Below, in pieces: positions 32,278 to 43,913 of a stretch of DNA of 64,000 bases. The notes below the pieces were generated by a model. It searched no databases and had not been told where the DNA came from. It was given only the letters and a program-made list of their open reading frames with translations. The translations under genes and the position numbers were made by a program. Source of the DNA: Alphaproteobacteria bacterium (lineage in GTDB: Bacteria > Pseudomonadota > Alphaproteobacteria > Micropepsales > Micropepsaceae); contig JAFKEU010000008.1 of NCBI GenBank assembly GCA_017308475.1, forward strand, positions 145,434-209,433, read 5' to 3'. The stretch's first letter is position 1. The number at the start of each line of letters is the position of its first letter.

Positions 32278-34617
32278 TCATTGGATCGCCAGACGGCGAA
32301 ACATCATGACCTTCAGCTGATCGAGAACAAGCAGATATGCGGCAACCACGGCCAGCAGCAGGATTATGAGTCCGGGATTGACCGGGGTCATAAGGATACC
32401 CGTTGTCGCCAGCATCGCTACGACCAGGAGGTCCATGATCGAACTCAGCACCAGCAACCGGCTTGGACGGGACCGCCAGAAGGGGCCACGCTCGCGGACC
32501 AGGTAGACGTTGCCCTGTCCGGTGGCCACCAGCATGACGAAGACCAGCGTCTGCAACTCGCCCAGCTTGAGGCCGAGCACATCGCGGCCGACGAAGAAGA
32601 CGGTGAAGGAAAGAATCAGAACCAGGGCCGCCAGCAGTCCGCCAGTCAGCATCAGCGTGCGCACGTTCCACCGATCCGGCCGCTGCGAGAACCCCACATT
32701 GTCCGTGGCGATCGACATGGTGACGAAGTCGTTGGTGAACAGCAGAAGCACGATCAGCAACGGAGTGATCACGAAGACATGGGTAACGATCACGCCGAGA
32801 GTCAGGAAAATCGCGATTTCCAGCGTCTTCATGATCTTGTTGATCGTATAGGTGAGCATGCGCTGATAGATTCGGCGGCTGATCCGCACCGCTGTCAGGG
32901 CATCCACCAGCCCGGGCGCGGTGAGCACCACGCCGGCGGCGGCGCGGGCAACATCCGTGGCACTGGCGACCGCAATGCCGACGTCCGCCTGCTTGAGCGC
33001 CGGCGCGTCGTTGACACCGTCGCCTGTCATTCCCACGACATGGCCGGCCGATTGAAGCAGCCGGATGAGCTTGATCTTGTGTTCCGGAAAGACACGGGCG
33101 TAGACGCCGTAGTCCAGTGCCCGAACACCGTCGACGTGATCGAGCGCGTCGGCGGCCGCAACCGGACCATCGATGCCCGCCCGCCGGGCGATGGCGCCGG
33201 CCGTGGCGGCATTGTCGCCCGTCACCATCACAACTCGAATCCCGAGTTCCTTGAGGCCTTTCACCAGCGCCCCGGAATCGGCGCGCGGCGGATCTTCCAG
33301 GGCAACCAGACCGGCCAGGTGCAAAGCCGTGCGGCTGCTGCCAAAGGCTACCGCAAGGACGCGCGCTCCTGACGCCGCAAGGCCGGCGATCGCATCCGAG
33401 GTGTCAGGCGCCACGGCGATCAGCTCGGAGACGGCCCGCGGCGCGCCCTTGATTACCCAAAGCTCTCCGTCGGGAACCTGGTAACGGCCGAGCGAATAGC
33501 GGTTGGCCGGATCGAATGGAACGAATTCCATCCGGCGAGGCGGGCGGGCGAGCAGGTTGCGCGCGCCCGCCGCGCCCAAAATGGCAAGGTCGATCGGATC
33601 CTGGGTCGCCGGATCGCTGGCCAAAGCCGCAAATCGCAGCAGCTCCTCGTCGGATGCGGCGGCGAAACGATGCATCGCCGCCAGTGTGAGGCGGTTCTCC
33701 GTCAGCGTGCCGGTCTTGTCCGTGCACAACACATCCATGCCCGCCGCTTCTTCGATCGCCGAAAGCCGGGTCAGCAGCACGCCGGATCGCGCCAGTTCGG
33801 CCGCGCCAAGAGCGGTGGCCAGAGTGAAGGTCGCCGGCAGCGCCACCGGAACCGAAGCGACCAGCAGGATCAGGGCGAAGGGCAGAACGTCCCGCAGCGG
33901 CAGATCGGCCCGGGCGGCATAGACCAGCAGCGCGGCGATAAGCACTGCGTCGATCGCGATGAGAATACGGACGATCTTGAAGATCGTCACAGCCAGATGG
34001 CTCGTCGATCGCGCAGTCCTGACCAGTTCAGCCGTCTTGCCGAAATACGTTCCTGGACCGGTGGCCGTGACCTCGCCGGTGGCCTCACCGCGCCGCACGA
34101 TCGCAGCCGCATAGGCCATCGTACCGGAGCCGGCTTCGACGGCCACGGACTCGCCGGTCAAGGCGGACTGGTCGAGCAGAACTTCGCCGTCCACGATCCG
34201 GACATCGGCTGGTGAGAGATCGCCCATGCGCAGATGGACCACGTCGCCCGGAACCAGGCCAGCCGAGGCGGTCGAGCGCCAAACGCCATCGCGGAGCACG
34301 CGCGCTGTCGCCGTCAGCCGATGTCTCAGAAGATCAAGCGCCTTGCTGGCGCGGCCTTCCTCCACGAAGCTGATCAGGGCGTTGACGCCGAGCAGCAGGG
34401 CGATGACCGCCGCCTCATCGCCCTTCCCAAGCAGAACCTGGAGCAGGATGGTCGCTTCCAACATCCATGGGATTGGCCCCCAGAACTTGCTCAGAAGCGC
34501 AAGGAGCGGATGACTTCGCCGCTCGGGAATCTCGTTTGGTCCGTACTGCTTGAGGCGAAGTTGTGCCTCCGCCTCGGTCAGGCCACCCGAACCATGACCT
34601 TTCTGCGCGCCCGCCAC
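32278..34617 (-). CDS. P3A-type proton-efflux P-type ATPase
   Basis: A 779-aa P-type ATPase resembling plasma-membrane H+-ATPases of plants, fungi and some acid-tolerant bacteria. It has LDQSALTGES in the actuator domain, the phosphorylation loop CTDKTGTLTEN near residue 295, MTGDGVNDAPALKQADVGIAV, and a C-terminal membrane domain. The long eukaryotic regulatory tail is absent. The start is GTG at 34617; an in-frame TAG two codons upstream rules out a longer form. It likely exports protons to resist acid. It has no co-directional partner. Confidence 0.93.
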   Translation of the reverse strand: MAGAQKGHGSGGLTEAEAQLRLKQYGPNEIPERRSHPLLALLSKFWGPIPWMLEATILLQVLLGKGDEAAVIALLLGVNALISFVEEGRASKALDLLRHRLTATARVLRDGVWRSTASAGLVPGDVVHLRMGDLSPADVRIVDGEVLLDQSALTGESVAVEAGSGTMAYAAAIVRRGEATGEVTATGPGTYFGKTAELVRTARSTSHLAVTIFKIVRILIAIDAVLIAALLVYAARADLPLRDVLPFALILLVASVPVALPATFTLATALGAAELARSGVLLTRLSAIEEAAGMDVLCTDKTGTLTENRLTLAAMHRFAAASDEELLRFAALASDPATQDPIDLAILGAAGARNLLARPPRRMEFVPFDPANRYSLGRYQVPDGELWVIKGAPRAVSELIAVAPDTSDAIAGLAASGARVLAVAFGSSRTALHLAGLVALEDPPRADSGALVKGLKELGIRVVMVTGDNAATAGAIARRAGIDGPVAAADALDHVDGVRALDYGVYARVFPEHKIKLIRLLQSAGHVVGMTGDGVNDAPALKQADVGIAVASATDVARAAAGVVLTAPGLVDALTAVRISRRIYQRMLTYTINKIMKTLEIAIFLTLGVIVTHVFVITPLLIVLLLFTNDFVTMSIATDNVGFSQRPDRWNVRTLMLTGGLLAALVLILSFTVFFVGRDVLGLKLGELQTLVFVMLVATGQGNVYLVRERGPFWRSRPSRLLVLSSIMDLLVVAMLATTGILMTPVNPGLIILLLAVVAAYLLVLDQLKVMMFRRLAIQ

Positions 34618-34750
34618 CGGCTATTGAATCCTATCGCCAGACCAACAATGCCTTGCCTATCCCAGTATATCCTATCCTGCTCCACGGTGCTCCCCCTCTG
34701 GCGCCTTTGCGACGCCATGGCTGCCTCTCGGTGGCTGGGTCTGACAGGGC

Positions 34751-34785
34751 GCAGCCGGCCAGCCTAAGCGGCGTCGGCCGGCTGC
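34751..34785. terminator. GC-rich hairpin after the oxidoreductase gene
   Basis: GCAGCCGGCC and GGCCGGCTGC form a perfect 10-bp stem with a 15-base loop, 25 bp after the minus-strand oxidoreductase stop. There is no T-run. The rest of 34618-34809 shows no gene. Confidence 0.4.
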
Positions 34786-34809
34786 ATGTCTCGGTTGGGC
34801 GCGTGTCCC

Positions 34810-35727
34810 TCACGAACGAACGCGGATGATCGTCTTGCCCGTGCGTCGTTCCGTCGGGTTGAGAGCAGCGACGGCATCGTCGAGGGTCGAGACGTTGCCG
34901 ATGTTCGTCCGCAGTCGTCCGTCCCGCACCCGCTGGACGATCTCGCTCAGTTGGGCACGATCGGACTCGACAACGAAGTCGATCGCCAGGCCGTCGGCGG
35001 GCCGCGCTTCGGCCGGACCGACGATTGACACCAGTGTTCCTCCGGCCCGAACCAGGCCGGCGGACCGCTTCCCTATCTCGCCGCCGATGACGTCAAGCAC
35101 CAGATCGACTCCGCCAACATCTTCGAGGACGTCGTTCTCGAGGTCGACGAACTCCTGTGTGTCGAAATCGAGCGCCTTCTTGCGGTCGGCAGCGCGTCCG
35201 GTGCCGATGACGTAAGCGCCGGCCTCGCGCGCGAGCTGCGTCACGATCGACCCGACCGCGCCGGCGGCACCGTGAACGAGGACGCTCTGTCCCGCCCGAA
35301 GACGGCCGTGCTGGAACAGCCCCTGCCACGCTGTCAGACCCGAGATCGGCAGACTCGCGCCCACCGTGAAGTCGACATCGCCCGGCAGCGGCGCGAGGTT
35401 GCGAGCCTCGATGGCCACATACTCCGCCAGGGTGCCGTCGCGATACCAGTCGGCGAGCCCGAAGATTCGCTGTCCGACCGACAGTCCGGTCGTGCCATAG
35501 CCGAGAGCGGTGACCACTCCGGCGAACTCGTGTCCGGGGATGGTCGGTGTTCGGCCACGGTTGAGCCGATCGGCCCAGGTCGAGGGCCATTCCAACTCGG
35601 TCGGAACGAATCCCGACGCATGAACCTGAACGACGACGTCGTTAATCGCCGCCTGTGGTTCAGGCCGCTCCACCAGCCTCATCCCCGCCGTTCCCCCAGC
35701 CTGGTCTGTCACAACGATTGCCTTCAT
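34810..35727 (-). CDS. NADP-dependent zinc-type alcohol dehydrogenase/quinone reductase
   Basis: A 305-aa MDR-superfamily oxidoreductase: a GroES-like half (TPTIPGHEFAGVV), then a Rossmann half with LVHGAAGAVGSIVTQLA. Zinc-site cysteines are not apparent, so it fits the quinone-reductase branch. The ATG at 35727 (MKAIVVTDQ) was chosen for family match. It is divergent from an AraC regulator 103 bp away, its probable controller. Substrate unknown. Confidence 0.85.
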   Translation of the reverse strand: MKAIVVTDQAGGTAGMRLVERPEPQAAINDVVVQVHASGFVPTELEWPSTWADRLNRGRTPTIPGHEFAGVVTALGYGTTGLSVGQRIFGLADWYRDGTLAEYVAIEARNLAPLPGDVDFTVGASLPISGLTAWQGLFQHGRLRAGQSVLVHGAAGAVGSIVTQLAREAGAYVIGTGRAADRKKALDFDTQEFVDLENDVLEDVGGVDLVLDVIGGEIGKRSAGLVRAGGTLVSIVGPAEARPADGLAIDFVVESDRAQLSEIVQRVRDGRLRTNIGNVSTLDDAVAALNPTERRTGKTIIRVRS

Positions 35728-35829
35728 CGGAACTGTCTCCTCGCTCTTTTGTCTCGTGCGGGCTTGCACATCGGCTATATGGCGAATTAAGGGTAATGGT
35801 TGGTACCAAGAACATTGCCGATCGTCCCA

Positions 35830-36684
35830 ATGGACCCCTTCGCCGCCCTATTCGCGCATGTTGCACCGAAGGCTCGCACCTTCTTTACCGGCAAGCTGTG
35901 TCAGACGGCGCAATTCACCGATGCGGGACACTTGCACCTTCTCACGGGAGGCGAGCTTACGGTCGTCCAAACCGGCCGGGGCGACCTCCAGTTTGATGAA
36001 CCAACCCTCCTGTTTTTCCCCCGTGGCCGGGTCCACAGTTTCGCTGTCAATCCGGAGCGCGGTGCAGATCTCGTTTGCGCGACCGTCGAGCTCGGCGGCG
36101 CTGAGGGCAACCCGATCGGGCAGGGGCTGCCCGAACTCGTGGTCTTGCCGCTCTCGTCGCATCCCGCGCTGGCGCCGGTCTGCGATCTGCTTCTCGGTGA
36201 AGCATTCTCGGAACGAGGTGGCCGCCAGGCCGCGCTCGACCGGCTGTTCGACTATCTCCTTATTCTGATCGTGCGACATGTCGTCGAGAGCGGCAGGGTC
36301 GCGACCGGCGTGCTTGCCGGGCTCGCCGACCCACGCCTTGCCAAGGCGCTGACCGCAATGCACGAAGCGCCGAAGAAGTCATGGACCCTGGACGATCTCG
36401 CCGGCATCGCCGGCATGTCCCGCACGCGGTTCGCTGAGCTTTTCCGGGGCCGCATCGGCCAGACGCCTATCGGCTATCTCACTGTCTGGCGCATGACGGT
36501 TGCACGCCAGCTTCTCGCGGGGGGCAAGCCCGTCAAGAGCGTGGCCCCGCAGGTCGGCTACCAGAGCGCCGCCGCCTTCTCTCGCGTGTTCAGCCGGGTG
36601 ACCGGACAGCCGCCGCGCAATTCGAACGATGTCAATTTGCAGGGCCTGAAGCTGATCTCACCCAGCCGCAGCCGGGATAAGTAG
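35830..36684 (+). CDS. AraC family transcriptional regulator
   Basis: A 284-aa regulator with an AraC_N cupin-like ligand domain (GELTVVQTGRGDLQFDEP, FFPRGRVHSF) and two C-terminal HTH motifs (WTLDDLAGIAGMSRTRFAELF and VKSVAPQVGYQSAAAFSRVF). The ATG at 35830 gives the usual length; a TTG ten codons earlier is possible. It is divergent from the oxidoreductase, a common AraC-target layout. Confidence 0.88.
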   Translation: MDPFAALFAHVAPKARTFFTGKLCQTAQFTDAGHLHLLTGGELTVVQTGRGDLQFDEPTLLFFPRGRVHSFAVNPERGADLVCATVELGGAEGNPIGQGLPELVVLPLSSHPALAPVCDLLLGEAFSERGGRQAALDRLFDYLLILIVRHVVESGRVATGVLAGLADPRLAKALTAMHEAPKKSWTLDDLAGIAGMSRTRFAELFRGRIGQTPIGYLTVWRMTVARQLLAGGKPVKSVAPQVGYQSAAAFSRVFSRVTGQPPRNSNDVNLQGLKLISPSRSRDK

Positions 36685-36739
36685 CTATCCAACGGCTACC
36701 GCTCGCGGCTGGCGCTCGACATCCGCATCGCCCTACCCC

Positions 36740-38275
36740 TCACTCCCACTCGATGGTGCCGGGCGGCTTGGAGGTGATGTCGTAGACCACGCGGTTGATG
36801 CCGCGCACCTCGTTGACGATGCGCGTGGCGGTGCGCGCCAGGAAGCCGTGCTCGAAGGGATAATAGTCGGCCGTCATGCCGTCCGACGACGTTACCGCGC
36901 GCAGCGCGCAGACATGGTCATAGGTGCGCCCGTCGCCCATTACCCCCACCGTCTTGACCGGCAGCAGCACGGCAAAGGCCTGCCAGATTTCGTCGTACAG
37001 CCCCGCCTTCCTGATCTCGTCCAGATAGATGGTGTCGGCCTTGCGCAGGATTTCAAGCTTTTCCCCGGTGATCTCACCCGGCACGCGGATGGCAAGGCCC
37101 GGCCCCGGAAAGGGATGGCGGCCCACAAAGGCCGGCGGCAGGCCCAGCTCGCGGCCCAGCGCACGCACTTCGTCCTTGAACAGTTCGCGCAGGGGTTCGA
37201 CCAGTTTGAGCTTCATGAAATCGGGCAGGCCGCCGACATTGTGGTGGCTCTTGATGGTGACCGACGGCCCGCCAGTGGCCGACACGCTTTCGATCACGTC
37301 GGGATAAAGCGTGCCCTGGGCCAGGAATTCGGCGCCACCGACCTTGTGGCTCTCCCTGTCGAAGACGTCGATGAAGGCCGCGCCGATGATCTTGCGCTTC
37401 TGCTCGGGATCGCTGACGCCCGCCAGACGTTCCAGGAACAGCTCCCTGGCCTCGGCATGGATCAGCGGGATGTTGTAATGGTCGCGGAACAGGTTCACGA
37501 CCTCGTCCGCCTCGCCGCTGCGCATCAGTCCGGTATCGACGAAAATACAGGTCAGCTGGTCGCCGACCGCCTCATGGATCAAGACCGCGGCGACGGACGA
37601 ATCCACGCCGCCGGAAAGCCCGCAGATCACCCTGCCCTTGCCGACCTGGGCGCGGATTTTCGCGATCGCCGCCTCGCGGAAGGCATGCATGTTCCACTCG
37701 GGCTCGATCCCGGCAATGGTGCGCACGAAATTGGCCAGGATGGTCGCGCCGCGCGGGGTGTGCACCACCTCCGGATGGAACTGCACGCCATAAAAGCGCC
37801 GCGCCTCGTCGGCGATCACCGCATAGGGCGAGCCTTCCGACGTCGCCACCACCTCGAAGCCCGGCGGAATGGCGGTGATCTTGTCGCCGTGGCTCATCCA
37901 CACCGGCTCGCTGCCGTTTTCGGCCAGCCCTTCCAGCAGCGGCGAACGCCTGTGCACCTGAATGTCGGCCCGGCCGAATTCCTGGTTGTGGCCGCCTTCG
38001 ACCGCCCCGCCCAACTGCGCCGACATGGTCATCTCGCCATAGCAGATGCCCAGCACCGGCACGCCCGCTTCGAACACGCCTTGCGGCGCGCGCGGGGCGT
38101 TCTCTTCATAGACAGAGCACGGCCCGCCCGACAGGATGATGGCGCGGGGCTTTTTCGCCAGCGCCGCTTCAGCCTTGTTGTAGGGCACGATCTCGCAATA
38201 GACGCCCGCCTCGCGCACGCGCCGCGCGATCAGCTGGGTGACCTGGCTGCCGAAATCCAGAACCAGTACGCTCAT
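36740..38275 (-). CDS. guaA: GMP synthase (glutamine-hydrolysing)
   Basis: Converts XMP to GMP. It is 511 aa. The N-terminal class I amidotransferase has the nucleophile motif GICYGEM and the HPEV histidine. The ATP-pyrophosphatase P-loop is [12 protein letters not shown] (about 228-239), and the C-terminal dimerisation domain ends in KPPGTIEWE. It overlaps the TPR gene by 4 bp. guaB is 4 kb away on the same strand, not adjacent. Confidence 0.97.
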   Translation of the reverse strand: MSVLVLDFGSQVTQLIARRVREAGVYCEIVPYNKAEAALAKKPRAIILSGGPCSVYEENAPRAPQGVFEAGVPVLGICYGEMTMSAQLGGAVEGGHNQEFGRADIQVHRRSPLLEGLAENGSEPVWMSHGDKITAIPPGFEVVATSEGSPYAVIADEARRFYGVQFHPEVVHTPRGATILANFVRTIAGIEPEWNMHAFREAAIAKIRAQVGKGRVICGLSGGVDSSVAAVLIHEAVGDQLTCIFVDTGLMRSGEADEVVNLFRDHYNIPLIHAEARELFLERLAGVSDPEQKRKIIGAAFIDVFDRESHKVGGAEFLAQGTLYPDVIESVSATGGPSVTIKSHHNVGGLPDFMKLKLVEPLRELFKDEVRALGRELGLPPAFVGRHPFPGPGLAIRVPGEITGEKLEILRKADTIYLDEIRKAGLYDEIWQAFAVLLPVKTVGVMGDGRTYDHVCALRAVTSSDGMTADYYPFEHGFLARTATRIVNEVRGINRVVYDITSKPPGTIEWE

Positions 38276-38718
38276 GGGCCGGAATTGTTCGGCGCCGCAT
38301 TCGCCGCAGTCGCGTTGGCCGGCTTGTCCAGCGCCTTCATGGCACCCAGCGCCGCGGCATTGGCCGGATCGATGCCCAGCGCCGCCTCGTAATAGCTGCG
38401 GGCATATTCATCCTCGCCGGCGCGGGCATAAAGATCGCCCAGCGCGACATAGGAACCGGGCCGCGCCGGATCGGCGACGATGGCAGACTGCGCCAGCCTC
38501 AAGGCCAGTTCCTTCTCGCCCTTGGTGGCGGCAGTCCGGGAGCCGGCCAGCAGCGACTCCACCGTGACCGGCGCTGCGGGTTTGCTTTTGGCCTTGGCCG
38601 GCTTGGCCGCAGAATGGGGCGTCTTGCCAGCCGTTTTGTCAGGCGCTTTGGGCCCGGCAACGGCCACGGGCGCCATCACCAGGACGGCGGCAAGAAAGGG
38701 AATCGCGCGGAGCTTCAT
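38272..38718 (-). CDS. Exported TPR protein
   Basis: A 148-aa protein with a Sec signal ([21 protein letters not shown]), an Ala/Lys/Pro-rich linker, and two TPR-like repeats near the C-terminus ([20 protein letters not shown] and [20 protein letters not shown]). The start at 38718 places the signal correctly; earlier ATGs add hydrophilic residues. It overlaps guaA by 4 bp and follows the methyltransferase gene. Periplasmic role unknown. Confidence 0.75.
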   Translation of the reverse strand: MKLRAIPFLAAVLVMAPVAVAGPKAPDKTAGKTPHSAAKPAKAKSKPAAPVTVESLLAGSRTAATKGEKELALRLAQSAIVADPARPGSYVALGDLYARAGEDEYARSYYEAALGIDPANAAALGAMKALDKPANATAANAAPNNSGP

Positions 38719-38758
38719 GCGGCCACCATATGACATTTTCCACCCCGCAAACCATGCG

Positions 38759-40018
38759 TCATGAGCGGCGGAGCCCTGCAGCAAAGAAGCCATCCGTTCC
38801 GGTCAGGGCCGGGCTGGCGCGGAAGTCCCCTGAAAGGCCTGGGGGCGCTCTTCCATGCCAGTGTTCCGCCAGATCGGCCAGGACAAAGCCGGGCTGGCGG
38901 GCCAGGAAGGCCGCCACCCGGTCCCGGTTCTCCACCGGCAGGACCGAGCAGGTGGCATAGAGGATCAGCCCGCCGGGAGCCGTATGGCGCGCAGCCTCGT
39001 CCAGCAGCCCGTCCTGGATGCGGTTCAGTTCGGCCAGGCGCTCGGGGGTCAGCCGCCAGCGCAGTTCCGGCTGGCGCCGCCAGGTTCCGGTGCCGCTGCA
39101 GGGCGCGTCCAGGAATACCAGTTCGAATTTGCCGTTAGGGGTGTTTTCGGGGCCCCAAGCCGGGCCGCCATGCCGGTCGGTCATGGCGATCATGGTGGCG
39201 CCTGCCCGCGCCGCCCGTTCGGCCAGGGGGGCTAGCCGCGCGGCGCTGTCGTCGAAGGCCAGGATGTGGCCGCGATTTTCCATCGCCGCCGCCAGGGCCA
39301 GCGCCTTGCCGCCCGCCCCCGCCGCCAGGTCCAGCACCGCCATGCCGGGCCGGGCACCCGCCAGCAGGGAAGCGATCTGCGCCGCCTCATCCTGAAATTC
39401 GAAAGTGCCTCGCGCGAACAAGTCCGACTTCGCCAGTGCGGCACTTCCCCCGCCCGGGGGGATTCGGATGCCCACCGGCGACCAGGGCGTGGCTTCGGCC
39501 GCAAACCCTTCCTGCTTCAGCGCCGCCAGCACATCGGCCCGCCCCGCCTTCAGCGTGTTGACGCGCAGATCGACCGGTGCACGGTCCTGCAGCGCGATCA
39601 TTTCCGCCATCAGCCGGTCGCCGAAGGCGCGCTTCAACTCGCCTTCCAGCCAGGCGGGATATTCACCGCGCATCCAGTCCGGCATCGCATCCGGGGCGCG
39701 CGCCAGTTGGGCGCGCTCGGCCTCGCTCAAAGGCTCCGGTCCATAGCCGCCGCCGAACAGGGCATCGATATCGCCGCCGGCCACCAGCGCGATCGCCAGC
39801 GCGCGCGGGGCATCACTGCCCATCCGGTGCGCCAGCCGCGCCCGCGACCGCTGGACCTGGAACACCATCTCGCCGATGGCGCGCCGATCCCCTGACCCGG
39901 CGAAGCGGCGGCTGCGAAACCACTGCTTCAGGAAGCGGTCCAGCGGCTGGTGGGTGGCGCCCATCGCTTCCAGGATTTCGATCGCCATCTGTAGCCGGGC
40001 GGCGGGAGTCACGGCCAT
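38759..40018 (-). CDS. RsmB/NOP-type RNA cytosine methyltransferase
   Basis: A 419-aa m5C RNA methyltransferase. It has an NusB-like N-terminal region, SAM motif VLDLAAGAGGKALALA, the motif IV DAPCSGTGTWRRQPELRW and the catalytic Cys of YATCSVLPVEN. The ATG at 40018 has AGGAGG six bases upstream. It matches RsmB-like proteins acting on 16S rRNA, though the exact target base cannot be assigned by sequence alone. It leads a unit with the TPR and guaA genes. Confidence 0.9.
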   Translation of the reverse strand: MAVTPAARLQMAIEILEAMGATHQPLDRFLKQWFRSRRFAGSGDRRAIGEMVFQVQRSRARLAHRMGSDAPRALAIALVAGGDIDALFGGGYGPEPLSEAERAQLARAPDAMPDWMRGEYPAWLEGELKRAFGDRLMAEMIALQDRAPVDLRVNTLKAGRADVLAALKQEGFAAEATPWSPVGIRIPPGGGSAALAKSDLFARGTFEFQDEAAQIASLLAGARPGMAVLDLAAGAGGKALALAAAMENRGHILAFDDSAARLAPLAERAARAGATMIAMTDRHGGPAWGPENTPNGKFELVFLDAPCSGTGTWRRQPELRWRLTPERLAELNRIQDGLLDEAARHTAPGGLILYATCSVLPVENRDRVAAFLARQPGFVLADLAEHWHGRAPPGLSGDFRASPALTGTDGFFAAGLRRS

Positions 40019-40088
40019 TCCTCCTTTGCGGCCAAGGATTTGCGGGCGCAAACCGCTTGGTGAGGATTGCCTTTATAGAGTGTGGGCC

Positions 40089-41519
40089 ATGTTTGCGACC
40101 ACGATTTCGCCGGCCGGGGAAGAAGGCCGCACCGGCTGGCGCGCCTCCCCGGAGCTGGCGTTTGGCCTCTTTGCCGGGCTGGCCGCCTTTGCGCTGGCCG
40201 CGCTTTCGCCCGCGATCCTCAACGACAGCGACACCTATTGGCAGATTCTGTCCGGCGCCTGGATGGTGGATCACAGCAGGGTGCTGCGCGCCGATCCCTT
40301 TTCCTACACCGCAGCGGGCCAGGCCCTCAGCACCCAGTCCTGGCTGGCAGAGATCGTCATGGCCCAGGTCTATCGCGCCGCCGGCTGGGCGGGCATCCAT
40401 GCCCTGTTCGGCGCGGCCGCCGGCCTGACCGCCTTCACCGTCGCCCGCTTCCTGCGCCGTCGCATCGACACCCTCCCTGCGCTGGTGACGGCGGTGCTGG
40501 GCCTTGCCTGCGTTTCGGTCAGCCTGTTGGCGCGGCCGCACATGCTGGCACTGCCGCTGCTGGCGCTGTGGACGGCCGCACTGGTGGCGGCGCGGGAGAA
40601 AAACGCCGCGCCATCCTATTGGCTGCTGCCGGTGATGGCGCTGTGGGCCAACCTGCATGGCAGCTTCGCCTTCGGCCTGGCGCTGGCCGCGGCCCTTGGC
40701 GCAGAAGCGATCATCGAAAGCCCGACATCGCGCCGCACCGCCATCGCCTGGGGCGCATTCCTGCTGGCTGCCGTCGCCGCCGCCATGCTGACGCCGGAAG
40801 GCTGGCGCGGGCTTCTGTTTCCCGTCCACCTCACCGCCATGACGCAACTGGCCCATATCGGCGAATGGCAGGCCAGCGACTTCACCCATCCCGGGCCGCT
40901 GGAGTTCGCGCTGCTGGGCGCGCTGTTCGTGCTGGCGCGGGGCAGGGTGCGGGTCAGGCTGGTGCGCCTTCTGATCCTCATGGGGCTGGTGCATCTGGCC
41001 CTGGCCCACGCGCGTCACCAGATGCTGCTTGGGGTCGCGGGCACGCTGCTGCTGGCGCCCGCGCTGGCGGCCGCCTGGCCGGCCAGGAACAGAAAAACCT
41101 CGCCCCTCCCCGCCGTCGCGGCTGGCCTGCTGCTGGTGCTGGGCTTGGCGTTGCGCCTGTCGGTTCCCGCGCCGCGTGGGCAGGACGCGATTTCGCCACA
41201 GGCCGCGCTGGCCCATGTGCCGCGCTTCGTGCGCGAGATGCCGGTGCTGAACGATTATGCCTTTGGCGGCTACCTGATCTGGACCGGAGCCAGGCCCTTC
41301 GTCGACAGCCGCGCCGATCTTTATGGCGACGATTTCCTGTCCAACTATGCCGCGCTGACGGCGCCCGACAAGGACGCGCTGGCCTCGAGCCTGGCCTATT
41401 ACCATGTGCGCTGGACCATCTTCCGCGCCGATGCGCCGGTGGTGAAGCTGCTGGACGCCATGCCCGGCTGGCAACGTCTTTATGCCGACAATGTCGCAGT
41501 GGTGCATGTGCACGACTGA
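40089..41519 (+). CDS. Multi-pass membrane protein, GT-C-like
   Basis: A 476-aa protein with about ten membrane helices and a soluble C-terminal domain. The first outer loop has an acidic motif (NDSDTYWQILSGAW), and LLARPHMLALPL and WANLHGSFAFG lie in later helices. This resembles the GT-C fold of polyprenyl-sugar-dependent glycosyltransferases, but no family name can be given. The ATG at 40089 removes an antisense-derived extension. It is divergent from the methyltransferase and is followed by a NUDIX gene 42 bp on. Confidence 0.7.
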   Translation: MFATTISPAGEEGRTGWRASPELAFGLFAGLAAFALAALSPAILNDSDTYWQILSGAWMVDHSRVLRADPFSYTAAGQALSTQSWLAEIVMAQVYRAAGWAGIHALFGAAAGLTAFTVARFLRRRIDTLPALVTAVLGLACVSVSLLARPHMLALPLLALWTAALVAAREKNAAPSYWLLPVMALWANLHGSFAFGLALAAALGAEAIIESPTSRRTAIAWGAFLLAAVAAAMLTPEGWRGLLFPVHLTAMTQLAHIGEWQASDFTHPGPLEFALLGALFVLARGRVRVRLVRLLILMGLVHLALAHARHQMLLGVAGTLLLAPALAAAWPARNRKTSPLPAVAAGLLLVLGLALRLSVPAPRGQDAISPQAALAHVPRFVREMPVLNDYAFGGYLIWTGARPFVDSRADLYGDDFLSNYAALTAPDKDALASSLAYYHVRWTIFRADAPVVKLLDAMPGWQRLYADNVAVVHVHD

Positions 41520-41561
41520 CGCGCCCCGGTGCTAGGCTTGCCCCGGTCACGGAGCATGCCC

Positions 41562-42161
41562 ATGAACGATCAAGGCGGGGACGATCTTGAAGGCCGCGTG
41601 AAACTGCGCGAACTGAAGACCTTGTCGGACAACCATTATATCCTGCGCCGCGCGAGTTTCGAGTTCCGCCGCAGCGACGGAACCTGGCAGGCCCAGCTGC
41701 GTGAATCCTATGACATCGGCGATGGTGCCGCCGTGCTGCCCATCGACCCTGCGCGCGGCACCGTCATCCTGGTGCGCCAGTTCCGCTGGCCCGCCTACGA
41801 AGCGGGCAGCCGTCACCTGTCGATCGAGGTGCCCGCCGGCAAGCTGGACGGCGACGATCCCGAAACCTGCGTGCGGCGCGAGGCAATGGAGGAAGCCGGC
41901 GTCACCCTGGGACCCGGGCGCCGCCTGTTCCACTGCTTCTCCAGCCCGGGCGCGGTGAAGGAACGCCTGTCACTGTTCCTGGCCGACTATGATTCCGCCG
42001 CGCCGCGGGCGGCCGGCGGCGGCCACGAACATGAGGGCGAAGACATCGCCGTGCTGGAGATCGGGCTGGACGAAGCTTACGCGATGGTGACGGACGGGCG
42101 CATCGACGACGCCAAGACCATCATGCTGATCCAGGCGGCGAAGCTAAGGTCTTCTGATTGA
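41562..42161 (+). CDS. NUDIX hydrolase (ADP-sugar/GDP-mannose pyrophosphatase-like)
   Basis: A 199-aa NUDIX protein with the box GKLDGDDPETCVRREAMEEAG (about 102-122, pattern GX5EX7REUXEEXGU, Asp replacing one position). The N-terminal dimer domain and size resemble NudF/NudK enzymes that hydrolyse ADP-ribose or GDP-mannose. GGAG lies seven bases before the ATG at 41562; an ATG two codons earlier is also possible. It is convergent with guaB. Confidence 0.87.
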   Translation: MNDQGGDDLEGRVKLRELKTLSDNHYILRRASFEFRRSDGTWQAQLRESYDIGDGAAVLPIDPARGTVILVRQFRWPAYEAGSRHLSIEVPAGKLDGDDPETCVRREAMEEAGVTLGPGRRLFHCFSSPGAVKERLSLFLADYDSAAPRAAGGGHEHEGEDIAVLEIGLDEAYAMVTDGRIDDAKTIMLIQAAKLRSSD

Positions 42162-42172
42162 GCCGAGATGTC

Positions 42173-42274
42173 AGGCGCGCAGGATTTTGCGGCCTGATCA
42201 GGAGCGAGGAGCGATGTGGGCGTAAGGGCCCATGAGCGATCTCGCGACGTACTCAGGACACAAAAGGCCAGCGC

Positions 42275-42276
<2 letters not shown>
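42173..42276. repeat. Long imperfect inverted repeat between nudix and guaB
   Basis: A nested hairpin fills the 113-bp convergent gap. Outer AGGCGC/GCGCCT and GGCCT/AGGCC stems enclose imperfect arms of about 30 bp that include GCGAG/CTCGC and ATG-TGGGC/GCCCAT. The outer stem touches the guaB stop. It could be a bidirectional terminator, a structured RNA or a dispersed palindromic element. Confidence 0.45.
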
Positions 42277-43798
<1,522 letters not shown>

Positions 43799-43913
43799 TC
43801 AGCGCCGCCGATTCAAAGCAAGGGGGCGGGAACCTGCCCTTCCCCACCAAAGACTAAATCCCCGTAACCAATGACTTTTGCGGGGATTTCAGATCCCGCC
43901 GCGTCCGGCGGCA

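Noticed and set aside
43857..43888. 8-bp hairpin upstream of DUF992
   Set aside because: No T-run and a long 16-base loop; not clearly a terminator or attenuator.
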